From Bufo bufo (Eukaryota; Chordata; Amphibia; Anura; Bufonidae), in contig NC_053392.1 in assembly GCF_905171765.1 (NCBI RefSeq), positions 498,648,556-498,712,555 on the forward strand: a DNA stretch of 64,000 nucleotides, read 5' to 3'. The position numbers and the translations under genes were made by a program. Below are positions 42,452 to 52,796 of this stretch, one piece after another; positions within the stretch are counted from its first letter, which is position 1, and every line of letters begins with the position of its first letter. The notes beneath the pieces were generated by a model. That model did not search any database. It was not told the origin of the DNA and worked only from the letters and a program-made list of their open reading frames with translations.

Positions 42452-43780
42452 GTAGTGTTGATCACGAATATTCGAATTGCAAATTTTCATTGCAAATATA
42501 GGCACTTTGAGAATTCGAGAATATTGAGAATATAGTGATATATATATTCGTAATTGAATATTCGAGATTTTTTTTAAATCTGTACTCATGATCCCTCCCT
42601 GCTTCTAATTTTCGTAATGCAAATTTTTATCGCAAATTTTTCAATTGCCGAGTAAAAACATGATTCCTCCCTGCTTCTTGCTTGTGGGCCAAAGAGTCAT
42701 TGGCCCACAAGCAACTTAAGCAGGGAGGAATCATGACTTTAGATGGGAAAAATTACGAATATTCTAAAAAAACTAATATATAGCTCTGTATCGAATATAT
42801 TAGTTTTTTCGAATATTCATAATGTTCTAAAACAAGAATATATAACAATATAGCGAATATTCGAAAAAAAAACGAATGTAGAGCAATTTAGCTAATATAG
42901 TGCTATAATCTTTTTTTTAACAGTTGTCATTTTTTTCCAATCTGAACTTAAGATGAGAAAAAATTACAACTATAAAAAAAATATATTATAGCACTATATT
43001 AGCTAAGTTGTTCTATATTCTTTTTTTTTATTTTTTTTTTATATTCGCTATATCGCTATATATATTCTTGTTTTAGAATATTATGAATATTCAAAAAAAT
43101 GTATATATTTGTTTTTAGAATATTTGTAATATACTAAAACAAGAATATATAGCAATATAGCGAATATTTGAAAAAAAATTATATAGAGCAATTTAGCTAA
43201 TATAGTACTATAATCTTCTTTGTCTAATAGTTGTAATTTTTTTCTCATCTGAAGTTCAGATTGGAAAAAAATTACAACTGTTAAAAAAAAGATTATAGCA
43301 CTATATTAGCTAAATTGCTCTACATTAGTTTTTTTTCGAATATTCTCTAAATTAATATATATTCTTGTTTTGGAATTTTATGAATATTTGAAAAAAGGAA
43401 TATATTCGATATAGTGGTATTTATTTGTTTTTTAGAATATTCGTTATTTTTCCTATCTAAAGTCATGATTCCTCCCTGCTTAAGTTACTTAAGCAGGGAG
43501 GAGTCATGACTTCAGATGGAAAAAAAAGACGAATATTCTAAAAAACGAATATATATAGCACTAAATTCTATAGTGCTATATTTTCGTTTTTGACCCACAC
43601 CTGTATTGATCGCGTAATATTCGCATATTACTTAATCATTACTGTGCCGATTTTTCGAGTAAATTTTTTTTTAGAATATAACGAATATTTAAATTTGCGA
43701 ATATTAGATCAATATTCTACAAAATATTTGCAAAATATCGCAAATTCGAATTTGACCCCTGCCGCTCACTAGTCCTAAAC
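42452..43780. mobile_element. AT-rich foldback element (AATATTCG family)
   Basis: A run of nested inverted repeats rich in 'gaatattcg' and 'cgaatatt'. Clear pairs are 'catgattcctccctgctt'/'aagcagggaggaatcatg' (42658-42736 and again 43455-43510), 'gtgggccaaagagtcattggcccac' (42683-42710) and 'attatagcactatattagct'/'agctaatatagtgctataat' (about 42893-43010 and 43195-43315). It interrupts the satellite. A related element starts at 46929. No coding. Confidence 0.7.
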
Positions 43781-44345
43781 ATTAGGCATTCACCTGACAG
43801 AAAAGAACAAGTGATTATGTGGCTGGAGGTATATTAGGCGGTCAGTGGATAACAATTTTACTGTAGGCCAGTGGAGTACAGGCCCAAAAAATTATGCATT
43901 CCCTGGACAGAAAAGAACAAGCGATTATGTGGCTGGAGGTATATTAGGCGCTCGGTGGATAACAATTTTACTGCAGGCCAGTGGAGTACAGGCCCCAAAC
44001 ATTAGGCATTCACCGGACAGAAAAGAACAAGTGATTATGTGGCTGGAGGTATATTAGGCGGTCAGTGGATAACAATTTTACTGTAGGCCAGTGGAGTACA
44101 GGCCCCAAAAATTATGCATTCACCGGGCAGAAAAGAACAAGTGATTATGTGGCTGGAGGTACAATAGGCGGTCACTGGCTAGAAGTTTTACTGTATGCCA
44201 CTACAGGCCCCAAAAATTGGACATTCACCTGACAGAAAAGAACTAGTGATTATGTGTCTGGATGTACATTAGGCGGTCACTGGATAAAAATTTTACTGTG
44301 GGCCACTGGAGTAGAGGCCCCAAAAGTTAGGCATTCACCTGACGG
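43781..44345. repeat. 110-bp satellite, block 3
   Basis: Five units in the same orientation as blocks 1 and 2. The last two (44150-44345) are more diverged and shortened ('ggctagaagttttactgtat', 'cactacaggccccaaaaatt'), as expected at an array edge. Confidence 0.9.
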
Positions 44346-44896
44346 AAAAGGCCTTTTATGCCGCTCTATATACAGTGCCTTGCAGTAAAGTATTTAACCC
44401 CCTTGACTTTTTTCATGTTTTGTTACATTACAGCCTTAAGTTCAATGTTTTGTTAATCTTAATTTTATGTGATGGATCAGAACACAATAGTCTAAGTTGG
44501 TGAAGTGAAATGAGAAAAATATATAAATAAAACTATTGTTTAGAAATAGAAAACAGAAAATTGGCATGCGTGTATGTATTCACCCCCTTTGTTAGGAAGC
44601 CCATAAAAAGCTCTGGTGCAACTAATTACCTTCAGAAGTCACATAATTAGTGAAATAATGTCCATCTGTGTGCTAAGTGCCACATGATCTGTTATTACAT
44701 ATACACACATATTTTAAAAGTCCACAGAGGCTGCAACAACTAAGCAAGAGGCATCACTAACCAAACTCTGCCACGAAAACCAAGGAACTCTCCAAACAAG
44801 AAAGGGACAATGCTGTTGAGAAGTACAAGTCAGGGTTAGGTTATAAAAAAATATCCAAAACTTTGATGATCCCCAGGAGCACCATCAAATCTATTA

Positions 44897-46458
44897 CAGG
44901 GAGTGCAGAATTATTAGGCAAGTTGTATTTTTGAGGATTAATTTTATTATTGAACAACAACCATGTTCTCAATGAACCCAAAAAATTATTAATATCAAAG
45001 CTGAATATTTTTGGAAGTAGTTTTTAGTTTGTTTTTAGTTTTAGCTATTTTAGTGGGATATCTGTGTGTGCAGGTGACTATTACTGTGCATAATTATTAG
45101 GCAACTTAACAAAAAACAAATATATACCCATTTCAATTATTTATTTTTACCAGTGAAACCAATATAACATCTCAACATTCACAAATATACATTTCTGACA
45201 TTCAAAAACAAAACAAAAACAAATCAGTGACCAATATAGCCACCTTTCTTTGCAAGGACACTCAAAAGCCTGCCATCCATGGATTCTGTCAGTGTTTTGA
45301 TCTGTTCACCATCAACATTGCGTGCAGCAGCAACCACAGCCTCCCAGACACTGTTCAGAGAGGTGTACTGTTTTCACTCCTTGTAAATCTCACATTTGAT
45401 GATGGACCACAGGTTCTCAATGGGGTTCAGATCAGGTGAACAAGGAGGCCATGTCATTCGATTTTCTTCTTTTATACCCTTTCTTGCCAGCCACGCTGTG
45501 GAGTACTTGGACGCGTGTGATGGAGCATTGTCCTGCATGAAAATCATGTTTTTCTTGAAGGATGCAGACTTCTTCCTGTACCACTGCTTGAAGAAGGTGT
45601 CTTCCAGAAACTGGCAGTAGGACTGGGAGTTGAGCTTGACTCCATCCTCAACCCGAAAAGGCCCCACAAGCTCATCTTTGATGATACCAGCCCAAACCAG
45701 TACTCCACCTCCACCTTGCTGGCGTCTGAGTCGGACTGGAGCTCTCTGCCCTTTACCAATCCAGCCACGGGCCCATCCATCTGGCCCATCAAGACTCACT
45801 CTCATTTCATCAGTCCATAAAACCTTAGAAAAATCAGTCTTGAGATATTTCTTGGCCCAGTCTTGACGTTTCAGCTTGTGTGTCTTGTTCAGTGGTGGTC
45901 GTCTTTCAGCCTTTCTTACCTTGGCCATGTCTCTGAGTATTGCACACCTTGTGCTTTTGGGCACTCCAGTGATGTTGCAGCTCTGAAATATGGCCAAACT
46001 GGTGGCAAGTGGCATCTTGGCAGCTGCACGCTTGACTTTTCTAAGTTCATGGGCAGTTATTTTGCGCCTTGGTTTTTCCACACGCTTCTTGCGACCCTGT
46101 TCACTATTTTGAATGAAACGCTTGATTGTTCGATGATCACGCTTCAGAAGCTTTGCAATTTTAAGAGTGCTGCATCCCTCTGCAAGATATCTCACTATTT
46201 TTGACTTTTCTGAGCCTGTCAAGTCCTTCTTTTGACCCATTTTGCCAAAGGAAAGGAAGTTGCCTAATAATTATGCACACCTAATATAGGGTGTTGATGT
46301 CATTAGACCACACCCCTTCTCATTACAGAGATGCACATCACCTAATATGCTTAATTGGTAGTCGGCTTTCGAGCCTATACAGCTTGGAGTAAGACAACAT
46401 GCATAAAGAGGATGATGTGGTCAAAATACTCATTTGCCTAATAATTCTGCACTCCCTG
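44897..46458 (-). mobile_element. Tc1/mariner DD37E (TRT-like) element, 1562 bp
   Basis: The ends CAGGGAGTGCAGAATTATTA and TAATAATTCTGCACTCCCTG are perfect inverses, with TA at 44895-44896 and 46459-46460. Removing it joins the flanking Tc1 transposase sequence. The transposase on the minus strand has a 37-residue spacing between the last two catalytic residues; DD37E vertebrate elements have been described as TRT. Only one stop codon spoils the gene. Confidence 0.9.
45224..46240 (-). pseudogene. DD37E transposase, one premature stop
   Basis: ATG at 46240. Residues 1-288 are open: HTH motifs (GSEKSKIVRYLAEGCSTLK, IAKLLKRDHRTIKRFI), an HTH-like region with TGVPKSTRCAILRD, then catalytic residues D144 (VLWTDEMRVSLDG), D237 (IFMQDNAPSHAS) and E275 (CSPDLNPIENLW). 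Codon 289 is TGA (45374-45376), after IYKE; the same frame then continues to a natural stop at 45224 for a total of 338 codons. TGA probably arose from GGA by one substitution. All catalytic residues lie before the stop, so a truncated protein lacking about 50 C-terminal residues could be made; activity is doubtful. Confidence 0.9.
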
Positions 46459-46928
46459 TATAACCAAATGGAAAAAACATGGCACAACAGCAAATCTGCC
46501 AAGAGACGGCCGCCCACCAAAACTTACGGACAGGGCAAGGAGGGCATTAATCAGAGAGGAGGCACAGAGACCTAAAGTAACCCTGCAGGAGCTGCAGAGT
46601 TCCACAGCAGAGACTGGAGTATCTGTACATAGGACGACAATAAGCCGTACGCTCCATAGAGTTGGGGTTTATGGCAGAGTGGCCAGAAGAAAGCCATTAC
46701 TTTCAGCAAAAAACAAAAACGCACATTGTGAGTTTGCGAAAAGGCATGTGGGAGACTCTCAAAATGTATGGAGGAAGGTGCTCTGGTCTGATGAGACTAA
46801 AATTTTTCTTTTCGGTCAAAGAAATCGCTATGTCTGGCGCAAACCCAACACATTACATCACCCAAAGAACACCATCCCCACAGTGAAACATGGTGGTGGC
46901 AGCATCATGCTGCGGGGATGTTTTTCAG

Positions 46929-47300
46929 TAGTGTTGAGCGCAAATATTCAAATAATGAATTTTTATCTCGAATATCGCAACTTCGAGATTTCGTGAATAT
47001 TTCTAATATAGTTCTATATATTTGCGAAATCGAATATTTTTTATTTATTTTTTTCATCTGAAAATATGATTCCTCCCTGCTTCTTGCCTGTGGGTCAATG
47101 AGTCATTGGCCCACTAGCAACTGAATTGAAGCTGGAAGGAATCACGTTTTCAGATGGACCAAATATGATGAATATTCGATATATTGCTGTATATTCGTTT
47201 TTTTGAATATTCGTCCTATTCTAATCTAAACCAATAATCTCGGTTATAATATTCGAATTCACGAATATTACAACAGAAAAATCGTAAAGAGTAATAATAA
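46929..47300. mobile_element. AATATTCG-type foldback, partial
   Basis: It begins TAGTGTTGAGCGCAAATATT, like 42453 ('tagtgttgatcacgaatatt'), and contains the same 'tgattcctccctgcttcttg' and 'gtcattggccca' inner palindrome. It joins the dead Tc1 abruptly at 46928. Confidence 0.65.
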
Positions 47301-47441
47301 GAGTGTGCCCGACCGCATGACATCAATAACGTACGTCACCTGACCTGAGGTGACTCACCTCATGTAGATCGCGACGATAAATTGTTTTCCAAGTATTTCC
47401 AGTCTCCACTGGACTCTCCACTCCAGACACTCGCAGACACA

Positions 47442-47504
47442 ATGTGCTCGGCAAAGATCATCAGACACCGCTTTATAAAAGCCGAGGATGAAATCATCAT
47501 AGCC
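47442..47504 (+). other. Candidate orphan first coding exon
   Basis: ATG at 47442 opens MCSAKIIRHRFIKAEDEIII plus Ala and runs straight into a good splice donor, GCC|GTAAGTAAT, at 47505. The region before it is GC-richer than its surroundings. No downstream exon was found on this strand. It could be the first exon of a transposon-encoded Myb/SANT-like protein or chance; function not recognised. Confidence 0.25.
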
Positions 47505-47890
47505 GTAAGTAATATTATATTACAGTACTTTCGCATGCATGTCAGAACAATTATTATAAGTAGATCGAGTCTAGCGAAATATTCTTAAATTTGAATATTT
47601 TCAATATGAATACGATTTTTTTTTTCTTATGAATTAATTTTTTTTATGGTAAAAATAGATAATACAGATTTGTGCACTAAGTATTCTTGTTACTTCACAG
47701 CACTATGTTTGTAGCCTGTATGTATGGACAACAGATACATTTATATCACATGCACATACATGGGCGTCCGCAGAAATTTTTCCAGGGGGGGCATAATTTT
47801 ATTGACATCCATGCTCTGCTTGTTTCTGAGAATGTAATGAAGGGGAGGGGCATATTCATTATCACAAAGTATAATAACGCATGAGCTGTG
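47505..47890. other. Non-coding, repeat ends
   Basis: AT-rich sequence, then at about 47760 'tgggcgtccgcagaaat', which resembles a hAT-type end. No gene. Confidence 0.4.
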
Positions 47891-49440
47891 CAGTGGCGGA
47901 TCCAGAGCCTGGTCTCGGGAGGGGCACTTCCAGATAATTTTCTGTCCGCCGCCACAAAACAATGGTGCTTATAGAACAGACTACACAGTGTAACAGTGTA
48001 GCGGTATACTGCATATTGTGTGGCACAGTGTAAGCTATATGTGTATAACATAAACATATTTCACATGAAAACTTACAATTACTTGGCTTGGCCCTTGGGG
48101 ATCTTGGACACCACTTCAAAACTTGGCTGGGGGGCTCGGCAGAGCTGATTTTGTGTTTTATCCTAATGAGAAAGATTTCATAAAAAGGATTTGGAAAAGG
48201 GGCAGAGGAATAGCAGAGCAGGGAGAGGCTGGTGCTGCTACTAGGGGGTCATACCATGGGGAGTAATATAGCCCACCATAATGCCCCCCAGTAGAAATAA
48301 TTCTCCTTATAATGTGACAGTGCAAAAAATACCCCCTTGTAATGCCCCCAGTTGAGCTAATGTCCCCATAGTGCCCCCATAATGTGCCAGTATAAAATAC
48401 CCCTATATAGTACCCCCAGTAAATGCCTCTATAGCGCTTCTCTCCCCCCTTCCTCCTAGTGCCCCCCATAATGTACCAGTATAAAATGCCCCAGTAGATG
48501 CCCTCAGTGTCCCCCATAATTTGCAAGTATAAAATACCCCTTCTTAGTGCCCCCCTAGATGACCCCATAGTACTCCTCCCCCCCCCCTTCCTCATAGTAC
48601 CCACCATAATGTGTCCCAGTATAAAATTCTACTGTACAGAGCCCCCCATATAAAACACCCCTTCTTTGTAGCCTCAGTAGATGCCCCTATAGTGCCCCCA
48701 AAAATGTGCCAGTAATAACAGCCCCCCCATCATGTGCCAGTAATAACAGTCCCTCCATCATGTGCCAGTAATAACAGCCCCCTCATCATGTGCCAGTAAT
48801 AACAGCCCCCTCATCATGTGCCAGTAATGACAGCCCCCATTATGTGCCAGTAATGACAGCCCCCATTTTGTGCCAGTAATGACAGCCCCCCATTATGTGC
48901 CAGTAATGACAGCCCCCCATTATGTGCCAGTAATGACAGCCCCCATTATGTGCCAGTAATGACAGCCCCCCATTATGTGGCAGTAATGACAGCCCCCCCC
49001 TTGTGCCAGTAATGACAGCCCCCATTATGTGCCAGTAATGACAGCACCCCCATTATATGCCAGTAATGACAGCACTTCCATTATATGCCAGTAATGACAG
49101 CCCCCCCATTATGTGCCAGTAATGACAGCCCCCCCATTATGTGTCAGTAGTCAGAGACCCCCATTATGTGCCAGTAGCCACCAGTATTGTACACAAAAAA
49201 AAATAAACACTTATACTTACCTCCTTGGCAGCAATGCGATGCAGGCCTCTTCCGGCCTATGTCCCGCACTGTACGGCTCAGGCGGTGCGATGGCGTCATC
49301 GCGCCGTCTGCGCCGGCCTCTGATAGGCTGTAGGCACTAGGCCGGCAGCCTATCAGAGGAAGGGAAAGGGACACGCCTCTCCCTCCCCTGCCTCAGCACA
49401 GTCATCTGTATCGCTGTCCTGAGGATGGCGATACAGATGA
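47891..49440 (-). mobile_element. hAT-type repeat with minisatellite, partial
   Basis: CAGTGGCGGATCCAG at 47891 is a hAT-like end. From about 48240 the sequence is the reverse complement of the interior of the 5490-7396 element ('taaaatacccc', 'gtgcccccataatgtgccag'), and 49195-49440 matches 175-419. A second matching end with a target duplication was not found, and the right side may have been lost before the Gmr1 insertion at 49488. Confidence 0.6.
48700..49170. repeat. Minisatellite of about 25 bp inside the hAT-type repeat
   Basis: About 18 units of 'tgtgccagtaatgacagccc' followed by a C run and 'cattat'. Variants at the left use 'aataacag'. Confidence 0.9.
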
Positions 49441-49475
49441 CTATGGAGATGAACGCTTATCACAAACGTAATAAA

Positions 49476-49484
49476 ATATTTATT
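49476..49484 (-). promoter_or_regulatory. Polyadenylation signal of the minus-strand gene (candidate)
   Basis: On the minus strand, just beyond the Gmr1 element, the sequence reads GTAAATAAATATTTTATT, including AATAAA. Before the Gmr1 insertion it would have lain about 40-45 bp after the stop codon at 54996. Confidence 0.45.
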
Positions 49485-49487
49485 TAC

Positions 49488-50069
49488 TGTAGGGATTTGC
49501 TCTGGTAGGCAGGGTAAGCAGACGCAGTACAGAGGCAAGAACACGATAGTAAAGCAAAAAGTTCAGTGTTTATTCACACCCAAGGAAAAACATAACACAA
49601 ACACTTTGCAGAGTCCTGGTGTTAATTCACACCACAGGAATTCCTCGTGTTATTTCACATGGCCAAAGTCCACAGAACTCAAAACAAACACGTCACCTGG
49701 ATATCCACAGCAGGCTTTAGGGCGCCTGGCTTCCAGCTGGTGGCTCTCATGCAGCTCCCAGAGACAGAGCCTTCACAGCTCCACTTTCACTTGGAGGAAC
49801 ATACCACACCCAGCTGAGCTGCTGGCTGGGCTTTTAAACCCCAGCCCAAAACCTGGCCTAGAAGTGGGGAACAGCCACCCACCCTGCTCTTTGGCTGCTC
49901 CCAATAAGAACTGGCCCAGATCGGCTTTTCAGCCACACTAAGAATAAACTGTGTCAGCAAGCACTAGCTGCGGCTGACACAAAAAAAAAAACGGTTCTTA
50001 TCTCACCGAGGCCAGGAACCTCGGTGACACGTACCTTCCGTCAATGACGGACCCTTGCGCCTTCCTACA
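49488..50069 (-). repeat. Gmr1-like 3' LTR
   Basis: 582 bp. On the minus strand it starts TGTAGGAAGGCGCAAGGG and ends AATCCCTACA. The pol frame ends about 70 bp inside it (50000-49998). Differences from the 5' LTR include an A-rich run at about 49980-49990. Confidence 0.93.
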
Positions 50070-52796
50070 TACCTCCCCCCTTTGTTCAACCCTGAGGGGG
50101 TGAACACACGCCAGACAGTGTACTCGGGACAGAGCATCTGCGTTTCCCTGTAACCGGCCTGCCCTGTGTTCTACTGTGAACTTAAAGTTTTGCAGCGTTA
50201 AGAACCACCTGGTGAACCGAGCATTCCTCTCTTTGGCCTGGCTAATCCACTTGAGAGGGGAGTGATCGGTCACCAGACGGAATTTCCTCCCCAACAGATA
50301 ATAGCGGAGAGACTCGAGTGCCCACTTGATGGCCAGGCACTCTCTCTCCACTATACTGTACCGGGTCTCTGCTGGAGTGAGCTTACGGCTGAGGAAGACA
50401 ACGGGATGCTCCTCCCCGTTGACTTCCTGAGACAGTAACGCACCGAGGCCCACTTCGGAGGCATCAGTCTGGACCACAAATTCCCTCTTGAAGTCGGGCG
50501 TCACCAAAACCGGGGACCCACACAGGGCCGACCTCAAAGCGGAGAAAGCCTCTTCTGCCTGGTCATTCCAGCGGACTATCACGGACTTCCGTCCCTTTAA
50601 AAGCCCTGTCAACGGAGCCGCTAAAGTGGCAAAATGGGGAACAAACCTCATGTAATAGCCCACCATTCCCAGGAATGACCTTACTTGTCTAGAGGTGGCA
50701 GGTCGGGGCCAATTCCGTATCGCCTCTATTTTGCTCACTTGGGGTTTAATGACTCCGCGCCCAATGACATACCCAAGGTATTTAGTCTCCTCTAACCCTA
50801 TTGCACATTTCTTTGGGTTAGCTGTTAGTCCCGCCTTTCGAAGGGAGTCCACTACAGCCTGTACTTTAGGTAGGTGACTTTCCCAGTCGGTGCTATGGAC
50901 AACGATATCGTCCAGGTACGCCGAAGCGTATCGACTATGTGGACGGAGTACAATATCCATTAGCCTTTGAAACGTGGCGGGAGCGCCATGTAGACCAAAG
51001 GGTAATACCTTGTACTGATAAAGCCCCTCTGGCGTGACAAAAGCCGTTTTTTCTTTGGCAGCGTCTGTCAAGGGTACCTGCCAGTACCCTTTTGTGAGGT
51101 CCAACACAGAAAAATACCGGGCTCGGCCCAACTTTTCAATAAGCTCATCCACTCGGGGCATGGGATACGCGTCAAATTTGGACACCTCATTAAGTTTGCG
51201 GAAGTCATTACAGAACCTCAATGTCCCGTCTGGCTTGGGTATTAATACTATCGGACTGGCCCACTCACTTTTAGACTCCTCAATAACATCCAGCCGCAAC
51301 ATGAGTTGCACTTCCTCCGAGATGGCTTTTCGCCGAGCCTCGGGTACTCGGTATGGTTTTAACCGGATTTTTGCCTGAGGCTCAGTGATAATGTCATGTT
51401 GGATTACGGAAGTGCGTCCAGGGAAGTCTGAGAACACATCCGTGTTCCGACTAACGAACTCCCTGGTTTCCTGAGCCTGTTTAGAGGAGAGGCCGTCAGC
51501 AATTTTTATTGTGGCAACCGCTTCCCTTGCATCAGACTTAGGAGCCGGAATCTCCTGTCCAAGAAAGCCCGGCCGTGGACTGTCTTCCGTACAGGTTTCC
51601 CTATCCTTCCAAGGTTTTAGCAAATTAACATGGTAAATCTGCTCCGGCTTTCGCCTCCCCGGCTGGTGACCTTTGTAATTTACCTCTCCTATTTTTTCAC
51701 GTACCTCGTAGGGCCCCTGCCACCTGGCTAGGAACTTACTGTCCACTGTTGGCACCAGAACCAAAACCCGATCCCCCGGGTTAAAGTTCCGGACCCGAGC
51801 CTGCCGATTATAGATCCGACTCTGGGCTCGCTGAGCGGCCTCCATATGTTCTCTGACAAGAGGCAAAACAGTCTCTATCCGCTGTTGCATCTTGGTAACA
51901 TATTGCAGTACGCTTTTATGCAGAGTGGGTTGTTGTTCCCATGCCTCTTTGGCTACGTCCAACAAGCCACGAGGATGTCTGCCATATAGCAATTCGAAGG
52001 GCGAGAACCCAGTAGAGGCCTGGGGCACCTCTCGCACTGCGAACATGAGATAGGGCAGAAGAAGGTCCCAATCCTTTCCATCTTTGGTCACCACCCTTTT
52101 TAACATGGTTTTTAGAGTTTTATTAAACCTTTCCACTAGTCCATCCGTTTGTGGATGGTACACGGACATCCGTAACTGTTTTATACGCAGCAACTTGCAG
52201 AGTTCCCTCATGACCTTGGACATAAAAGGGGTCCCCTGGTCAGTCAGGACCTCTTTAGGTAGCCCCACTCGGGAGAACATCTCCATTAGCTCTTTAGCTA
52301 TAAGTTTCGCAGAAGTATGTCGCAGTGGCACTGCCTCCGGGTACCGAGTAGCGTAATCAAGGACAACCAAGATGTGTTGGTGTCCCCTGGCGGACTTTGG
52401 TACAGGACCTACTAGGTCCGTAGCGATTCGCTCAAATGGAACATCAATGATCGGGAGGGGTACCAAGGGACTGCGAAAAAGGTGCTGGGGGCTAGTTGCC
52501 TGGCAGGTCGGGCAAGACTTACAGAACTCGTCCACCTCTTTAAACACACTGGGCCAGTAAAACCGTTGTAGTATCCGGTCCTGTGTTTTCTGCATTTCCA
52601 GATGACCCCCGAGAACATGCTGGTGTGCTAACTCTAACACGAGTTTGCGATAAGCCTGAGGCACCACCAACTGTTCAACGGATTCACCTCGCAGCTGATT
52701 TACCCGATACAACATCTCCTGATGGACCACAAAACGGGGGAACACCGACTCTGCCCCTGGTTGTTGTGGTTCACCATCTATTATTAGCACATTTTC
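49998..52796 (-). pseudogene. Gmr1-like Pol: integrase, RT and RNase H
   Basis: An open frame of 930 codons counted from MLIIDGEPQQ (52790), in the same frame as the upstream Gag-protease part but separated by a TAG. Integrase comes first: zinc-binding H58, H63, C93, C96, then catalytic D125 (ATDLVGPV), D184 (VLTDQGTPF) and E220 (DGLVERFNK), spacing DD35E, then a GPY/F module (RWQGPYEV, about 357-395). Reverse transcriptase spans about 470-690 with D564 (SVLDLTKGYW), LPFGLHGAPATFQ and YLDD at 625-628. RNase H follows with D776 (QTDASEVGLG), E817 (VERECLAIKW), D842 (TDHSPLKW) and D885 (NADALSR). Every catalytic residue is present. The protein copies RNA to DNA and inserts it. Labelled a pseudogene because the TAG at 52797-52799 and an upstream TAA cut it off from Gag. 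Confidence 0.93.
50070..50083 (-). promoter_or_regulatory. Gmr1-like polypurine tract
   Basis: On the minus strand AAAGGGGGGAGGTA lies immediately before the 3' LTR. This purine run is where plus-strand DNA synthesis is primed. Confidence 0.85.

Larger units (their letters stand above)
44373..46928 (+). mobile_element. Dead Tc1-family element carrying a DD37E element
   Basis: The left end CAGTGCCTTGCAGTAAAG follows TA at 44371-44372. The sequence continues as a decayed Tc1 element, interrupted by the insertion at 44897-46458. On the right the sequence resembles Tc1 transposase to 46928 ('gctgcggggatgtttttcag') and then changes abruptly to the AATATTCG-type repeat, so the right end is lost. 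Confidence 0.8.
44750..46928 (+). pseudogene. Tc1-family transposase remnant
   Basis: Outside the inserted DD37E element, the plus strand reads fragments of a Tc1 transposase in shifting frames: a helix-turn-helix area near 44800-44895, then GRPPTK near 46508. The best part is 46679-46928: MARRKPLLSAKNKNAHCEFA, VLWSDETKIFLFG (first catalytic Asp), HGGGSIMLRGCFS. The second half with the other catalytic residues is gone. Many stops are present. Confidence 0.8.
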
